A DNA stretch of 64,000 nucleotides from Dermatophagoides farinae (Eukaryota; Arthropoda; Arachnida; Sarcoptiformes; Pyroglyphidae): NCBI RefSeq assembly GCF_024713945.1, contig NC_134677.1, positions 6,761,001 through 6,825,000 of the forward strand. Direction: 5' to 3'. Both the position numbers and the translations under genes were made by a program. The notes under the pieces are model-generated. The model was given only the letters and a program-made list of their open reading frames with translations. It had not been told where the DNA came from and did not search any database. Shown in pieces: positions 58,181-64,000 of the stretch. Position 1 is the stretch's first letter. Each line of letters begins with the position of its first letter.

Positions 58181-61177
58181 ATTCGTTTTGTTGTTTTTTT
58201 TTCTATTGTTATTTTGCTGTTTTCAATATTATTCATCGATGATAATAAGTGAATATAATATCAAAACGGCAATTGTTTATTGGATTTTTTTTCCATCATC
58301 ATCATCATCATCCCAAACATGTTGGCACAATTTTAACTGATATATATTTTTTTTATAGATTAGTTTTCATTATGTAAAATATGCCTTATGTATTTTTTTT
58401 CCATCACGCAATTATAATTATCATATATTCTGGAATTCAAAAGATTTTTTTTTCATATCTAAATTCAAAGCTATTTTCATTTGGTTGCAACTATATATTA
58501 TAAATATGGCCATTTTCATTGAATTTTTTTTTTGTTTTGCATTCATTCATTTCATTTCATTTCTTATTGTATTTATTATTATTGAAATCACAATTGTAAT
58601 TTCGTGAAAAAAAAAGAAATCTCTTCTTTAATAATGAAACTTCTGTAAACATTGTTTTTTTTCCATTGAAATGCTCCACTAATGTAATTTTTTTTGTTCA
58701 TTTTGTACATTTATAATAATAACAATATAATAAAAAAAAATGGAGAATTTTTCATATCATTGTAATTGATCGTCATGCCGATAAAAGGAGAAAAAAAAAT
58801 TGATTGAACTAGAATCTTAATGATCGATATTGAATATGATTCATATTATTCACGCTATAAATCATAAATTTTTTCCATTATTTTTGATCATGTTTGATCA
58901 TTCAGTTGTTGTTCGGGAGGGAGTGAAATTTCCAAACACAATTATACATTTGGTATGCACAATTATTGTAGTAATTTTTTTATTTTCGATTTCAAAAATT
59001 TAAATGCTCAAAAGTTATCCATTTAATTTTTTTTTCGGGCCATTTTCCATTAATAATAATAATAATAATTTCACCGGAATAAATCTCTCTGTGATTCTGT
59101 GATTCCATTTTCTTTGACATAATGACAAACAAACAAAAAAAAAATTTCAAATTTCACTTGTTTGTTATACAATCATATACAATGCAAATATGTATATTGT
59201 ATCAAGAAAAGAAATGAACAAAACATGAATAAGATATATATACAAGTTTTGCACAAAAGTTGTGCTTTATATTTTTTCATTTAAGCTTATATACACAAAC
59301 GATGACTGACTTTTTTAGGTTTTTTGTTTCAATTGTAATTTTGGGCCAAAAATTGTTTATGTATGTTTGTCTGTATTAAGATTGGAAAATCAAATAAAGT
59401 TTTCCAAAGTTTTTGGATAGAATTCAATGAATGCAGTAGTAGTAGTAGTAAAAGTAGTAGTTAATGTTGTCGCCCGTCGTTGAGAATATAAAATTAAAAT
59501 AAAATGTGGAACGCGGGAGTTTGTTTCATTAAAATCATCAAAAATCTATAGAAAAAATAAAAGATTCAACTATGAAAGTCGTCGCAAACATTTAACGATT
59601 GATTATGATGATGATGATGACGACGACGACGACGACGAATGGCCTATATGATTCTATCCGGATCGTTTATGAATTTGTTTGTGTTTTGCACATGGGTGTA
59701 TGGGTGTATTAATAATATGATGCGCGCGCGTCCAATAGAATTTGAATCCCATCATTTGATTCTCTATATCCATCCTCTTTTTCATTTATTTCTCTTTATC
59801 ATACAAAACAATCGACAATCGCATTTGATACCACCGACCGTTATGTACGGTGGTAGTATATGCCATCGGCCTACCACTAACTAACCAACCAACCATCATC
59901 TTCATCATTAAAAAGGACCTAGAATATATTCGAATGTCAGAAACAAGAATTGCATGTGTGTGTGTGTGTATATGTGTTTGTGTTTGTTTCGGGTTTTTAT
60001 TTCTAATATCTAGTTACATTCTCTGATTCTCTCCGTTTGTGTGTGTGTAATAGAAAATGAAAAAAGACAATGAAAAGATTAAGACGTAATGGACAACAAC
60101 AAAAAGAAAACATCTGAAGAATTATGGCATCGAGAATTGAGTACAATCAAACTGCCATCATATACAATCACGAAAAAAACCGACAAACATCTTAATCACC
60201 AATATAAAAAAAATCGCCATGATTGAAATTACCGTCATACAATAATTGATTGATTGATCATACATTTTTCATTACATTTTCATCCGTGATTCATTCTTTT
60301 GTTTGTTTGTTTGTTCATCCTTAAAAATTGCCTCGCTATCATTTCTATTGTAGAAATGAAAACAAAAAAAAAGGAAATCAACATTAATCAATAAAATAGA
60401 CACCTACACTATACTACAATCAAATCAATTTCAAATCAATCACGTTTATTATACTATTACAATTATTTAAGATAATCATAGATTATTATTATTATTATTA
60501 TTGTTAAGAATCTTTAAGTAATTTTTCATCATGTTTCAATTATAGCCATATATAAGAATAATGATGATGATCATTTATAGTCTGTAGAGCACGCACGAAC
60601 AATATATATATATGATTATGATTATAATCATCAATTTTTGATGATTTTCATTCTCATTGTTCGAATGTGCCGATGTGTCAAGCCAATTATTCTAAATTAT
60701 TTTCACTCTCTCTCTTTCTCATTATTTTTTTGTCAGTTCTATTATACTGTGAATGAATATTTTGTGTATATGTTTGTTTATGGTGTTAAATGTGGCCAAG
60801 TATGAATATTTGATGATTATCAAATACATTTTATGATATGAAATGTCCTTGTTTTTTTTCCTGGACCTATTATTGTTTTGTTTATCATATATGAGAAAAG
60901 AATTTTTTTTTCTTTTTGTCCCAGTGACAAACAATTCAATTTTTGAAAAGATATTAATGGATTTCCAACTATATAATAATAATTATTATAATCATCATAA
61001 TCTGAAGAAAAGATTTAATCTGAAATTATAATGAATGAATTCACCGTTATGTTTGGTTATTGTCATTATCAGGTGATGTCACCATCAACGATAATATTAT
61101 CATCATCATCATCATCATGGATATCATCATTATTAGGCAGTTTAACATTGACGCGTTCATCGATCATAACGATCATT
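58181..61177. other. 3 kb spacer, no gene seen
   Basis: AT-rich, with many T/A runs, (AAT)n near 59053-59070, a GAT/GAC-type tract at 59604-59638, (TG)n near 59955-59968, and (TTA)n near 60484-60502. Includes the PCIF1 3' UTR and probably 5' leader and promoter of the FNDC5-like gene. I see no coding frame worth listing. Confidence 0.5.
59604..59638. repeat. (GAT)n-(GAC)n compound repeat
   Basis: Trinucleotide run shifting from GAT to GAC units in spacer DNA. Confidence 0.8.
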
Positions 61178-63012
61178 ATGTTGTTCAAAATACAATTATT
61201 ATTCATAATTGTTTCAATATTGGCAACATTTGATCTGGCACAATCACAAGGTTTGATTTCGGACAATTTGCATGAAAAAAAAAAATTTTTTTTTTGTTCA
61301 TTTTTTATTCAATGAATAATTTATTTTGGTTTTTCATTAGTATGGTGTTTGAATGCTGCGAAAAAAAATATATATAATTTTTAAAATTGTTTCATTCACT
61401 AATATAGATGGCCACACATGGATGCAATTCATTTCAATGTTATAAATTAATCATTAAGAATATTAAAAAAAAATGAACCAAATTGAATAAAGTAGTTTGC
61501 ATAATAGTTTTACATAAATGAAATTCTTCTAAACATTCTATTTACCCATTGAATTGCCATTCGAGGACATAATTCTTCATATGTTTCATTGTTATTAATT
61601 AATGTGATCATCGTTTGTTCATGTGTGAAAATGACCATTTATAGAGAATTCTAAAAAAGTGATTCCGATTGCGATTGTCTGGAAATAATTATCGTTTAAA
61701 CTAACTCTAATTTTTTTTTATTTTCGTTTGAAATTTTTTTTTTACCCATTTGATTTATGATGGAAATTTTTTTTTTCACTTTCTTTGATACAGTTCCAAT
61801 AGCAACGACAATGATGACGACATCAACGACCAATTTGAGCTATGATTTGGGAGAATTTTCAAATTGGTATGATCATTATAATTATCATTCATCGAGAAGA
61901 TTGAATATGAATCATACATCCACACAAATACTGCCTTCAAAGAATATAACCGATGATGATGATAATGTTGATAAAAAAATCATAGTATTACCACGACCTG
62001 TTAACATGTCTGTTGTATTGATTCAATGGTATCCACCTGAAGTTCGAATACATTGGAGTTATGATAGACGAGCATTGAAAAATTGCCACTTACAATCATT
62101 TCAGATTATTTATCATCCATCTAGATCAAGGTACATTCAATATGAATTGAACATTTATTTATCTGCCATTTTTAACAGATATCGAGTGATTCAAGAAGTG
62201 CCGCCATTTTTTTCCAATCTAACATTGGATCGTCTACAACCGGGCACAGAATATTCATTGAGAATAAACGCAGTATCCGAAACAGGCCAAACAAATCAAA
62301 GTAGATTAGTACAATTTGTTTCTCCCGATAATGGTATGTTATGTAAATGGGAATCTTTTATTGCTTTTTTAAGCACCTTATGAATTCATATCTTATCAAT
62401 TGATGATGTTTTTTGATTTAATTTTCCAAATAAATTTCAATAGAAACACGTAGATCACATCGTAAGTTCATAAATCGTCCGATACACACATATCCGGATG
62501 AAATGACCGATGGTATGATGGTACGTGAAGATGAAGTGGTCATTGTTGTCATCGTTATTGCCGCATGGATTGGTTGTATATTTATTTTTTTTAATAAATG
62601 GGGCAAGATACGAATGCTTGAACCATATCAACCACAATATAAAGAATCATTTCCCAATTCTATACATTCATTACATCCAAAAACATCACGAATGAATACA
62701 TGTACATCGGTTCCACCGAATATGATTTCATTAGAAAGCCGTGGTAGTCTAATACCTGAACGTGATATAATGTTTCATCATAATCGTATGATTGAAAGTG
62801 GTCAATTATATCAATGTGCATCTGGAACAACCTATCATCATCCAGCATATAGGCCAAGATTGAATTCAGTATTTGTTGGTAATCCATATCATCGTAATTC
62901 ATTATATCCAGAGCCAAATATGCCAAGAAAAGTTAAAAGTGCAGAAGATTTAAAATCATTGGTTGTCCAGGTGAACAACAATGTCCCGTCCACATCAACT
63001 TCAGTTCTATAA
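61178..63012 (+). CDS. FNDC5-like (irisin-precursor family) fibronectin III membrane protein
   Basis: Single-pass type I membrane protein. Exons: 61178-61250, 61794-62130, 62179-62333, 62444-63012; 377 residues. A signal peptide starts at the ATG 61178 (MLFKIQLLFIIVSILATF); in-frame ATGs at 61076 or 61031 would hide it behind a Ser-rich leader. After a linker rich in N-glycosylation sequons comes one FN3 domain (about residues 80-185), with PVNMSVVLIQW, YRVIQEVPPFFSNLTLDRLQ and PGTEYSLRINAVSETGQ. Membrane helix at 219-238, preceded by acids (REDEVVIVVIVIAAWIGCIF), then a basic stop and a Ser/Tyr/His-rich cytoplasmic tail of about 135 residues. FNDC4/5 have the same FN3-acid-helix order (RFIQEV, DTEYIVHVQAIS, GEVLIIVVVLFMW). 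Intron 2 is only 48 nt. Confidence 0.78.
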
Positions 63013-64000
63013 ATGACCAAAAAAAAAAAAATTTTTCTTTCCATTTTTGTCCACAATTCATTTCTGCTGTTTGAAAAAAAAATGAGAAAAAAGGGAGGAA
63101 GCAAAAAAAAATTTTTTTTTTTCATCATATTAAATAGCTATAATCTAATATTAAAATTCGTCATTATAAATCTATAAATTATATTGTCAAGAAATTATAG
63201 CTTGAAAATTTTTTTTCTTCTTTCTCTCCTCTCCACTATTTTTTTTTCACAGCATAATTCATAATCTGTAGTCAATCAATCAAATCAATTTTTTTCAATT
63301 GTCCAATCATAAACTCAAAAATAATGATAAAACACTTAGGCAATCAAATTATTTTATCCACATCATATATACACACACACACACATTATACATTAACTCA
63401 TTCATTCACAAAAGGTAATTAATATCAACAGAAAATAATGACAGAAAATGTTTTTTTTTCTCTTCTCTGTCAATTCAATCATCATCATCATCATCATATT
63501 ATATAATACACATTTTTTTTCCTACTCTGAAAAGGGTTGGTTCAACCCTATCATCATCATTATTATTATTGTTGTTGTTATTATTGTATATTTAGAAAAA
63601 TGATCAAATAACAATTCAAAAAAAAATGTATGTAAATGGACATTACACATTTTATTATTGTTTTTACATGTTGAATTTTTTTTTTGGCTATTTCTATTTT
63701 TTTTTTTGTTTATTACACTACATTCAATTCAATGACAACTCTATATATATGACATCTTTGACAATAATAATAATAATAATCTTTGTTTTTAGTGGCACGT
63801 TAAAAACGTTTATTATTATCGTTGTCATTATCATCATTTTCAGAGTTCACTATACTCTCGATATATACTTATTTATTCTATAACAAAAGAAGAAAAAAAA
63901 AGTTTTCTAGATCTGTTTCCATTCTCATCTGAATAATATTATATATTATATATTCATTATAATTCAGTTGATAATGTTGATCTTAATCAAATATAATTCT
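63013..64000. other. Right-edge spacer, no gene seen
   Basis: 3' UTR of the FNDC5-like gene followed by AT-rich spacer with (CA)n near 63370-63385, (ATC)n near 63478-63495 and (AAT)n near 63763-63780. Nothing coding is supported up to the edge. Confidence 0.5.

Noticed and set aside
57504-58340. Single 278-codon frame covering the PCIF1 methyltransferase core and beyond
   Set aside because: The first part before 57563 and the part after 57971 are intron; the spliced last exon ends at 58180 in another frame with a Gln-rich tail.
61069-61266. Acidic frame on the minus strand opposite the FNDC5-like first exon
   Set aside because: Its Asp runs are the complement of the ATC-type repeat that codes the Ser run in the upstream leader; a shadow frame.

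Overview
The window looks like nuclear DNA of a small-genome arthropod, most likely an acariform (astigmatid, dust-mite-like) mite. It is AT-rich, and most introns are only 48-90 nt with GT..AG ends. Runs of poly-A/T and (CA)n fill the spacers, and the proteins carry Asn/Asp/His-rich stretches coded by AAT, GAT and CAT. The encoded proteins are clearly animal: sog/chordin-like, kelch-like, RETREG-like and FNDC5-like. The species call is inference; no marker gene fixes it. I found no rRNA, tRNA, CRISPR array, complete transposon or virus-like element.

Layout. 1-849 (-): 5' part of an unknown secreted protein running off the left edge, then a gene-poor 5.3 kb. 6199-8739 (+): mitochondrial 4-hydroxybutyrate/acetyl-CoA family transferase. 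9255-13126 (+): SCAPER. 13311-14340 (-): ADP/ATP carrier. 15624-16333 (-): probable COMM-domain protein. 16838-18662 (+): four-finger BED protein. 18837-19748 (-): secreted Cys-rich protein. 20355-21564 (-): Golgi carbohydrate sulfotransferase. 22144-23940 (+): alkaline phosphatase. 23909-25157 (-): DXO. 26098-27403 (+): Gln/Asn/His-rich protein. 27644-28864 (-): PSMD6. 29255-30787 (+): RANBP9/10. 31034-31923 (-): MRPL47. 32115-33541 (+): prohibitin 2. 33756-35803 (-): kelch-like protein. 36803-40139 (+): SMG8. 40828-42082 (+): RETREG-type ER-phagy receptor. 44280-48787 (+): Golgi alpha-mannosidase II. 51268-53453 (+): shortened sog/chordin. 54788-58180 (+): PCIF1. 61178-63012 (+): FNDC5-like membrane protein.

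The genes are unrelated housekeeping and signalling genes, not an operon. Several lie head-to-head with short shared promoters (MRPL47/PHB2, both mitochondrial; PSMD6/RANBP9, both ubiquitin-proteasome). Others lie tail-to-tail, including a real coding overlap between alkaline phosphatase and DXO. Exon models were made by hand from splice signals, reading-frame continuity and family similarity; every multi-exon model given here closes in frame.

The most notable points are these. Prohibitin 2 has a textbook AT-AC (U12-type) intron among otherwise tiny GT-AG introns. PCIF1 carries NPPD where the m6Am methyltransferase motif is NPPF. The alkaline phosphatase has an E. coli-like Asp/Lys active-site pair. 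The sog/chordin has a collapsed CHRD region. A recognisable FNDC5/irisin-precursor relative is present. The BED fingers are arranged as repeated phase-1 exons.
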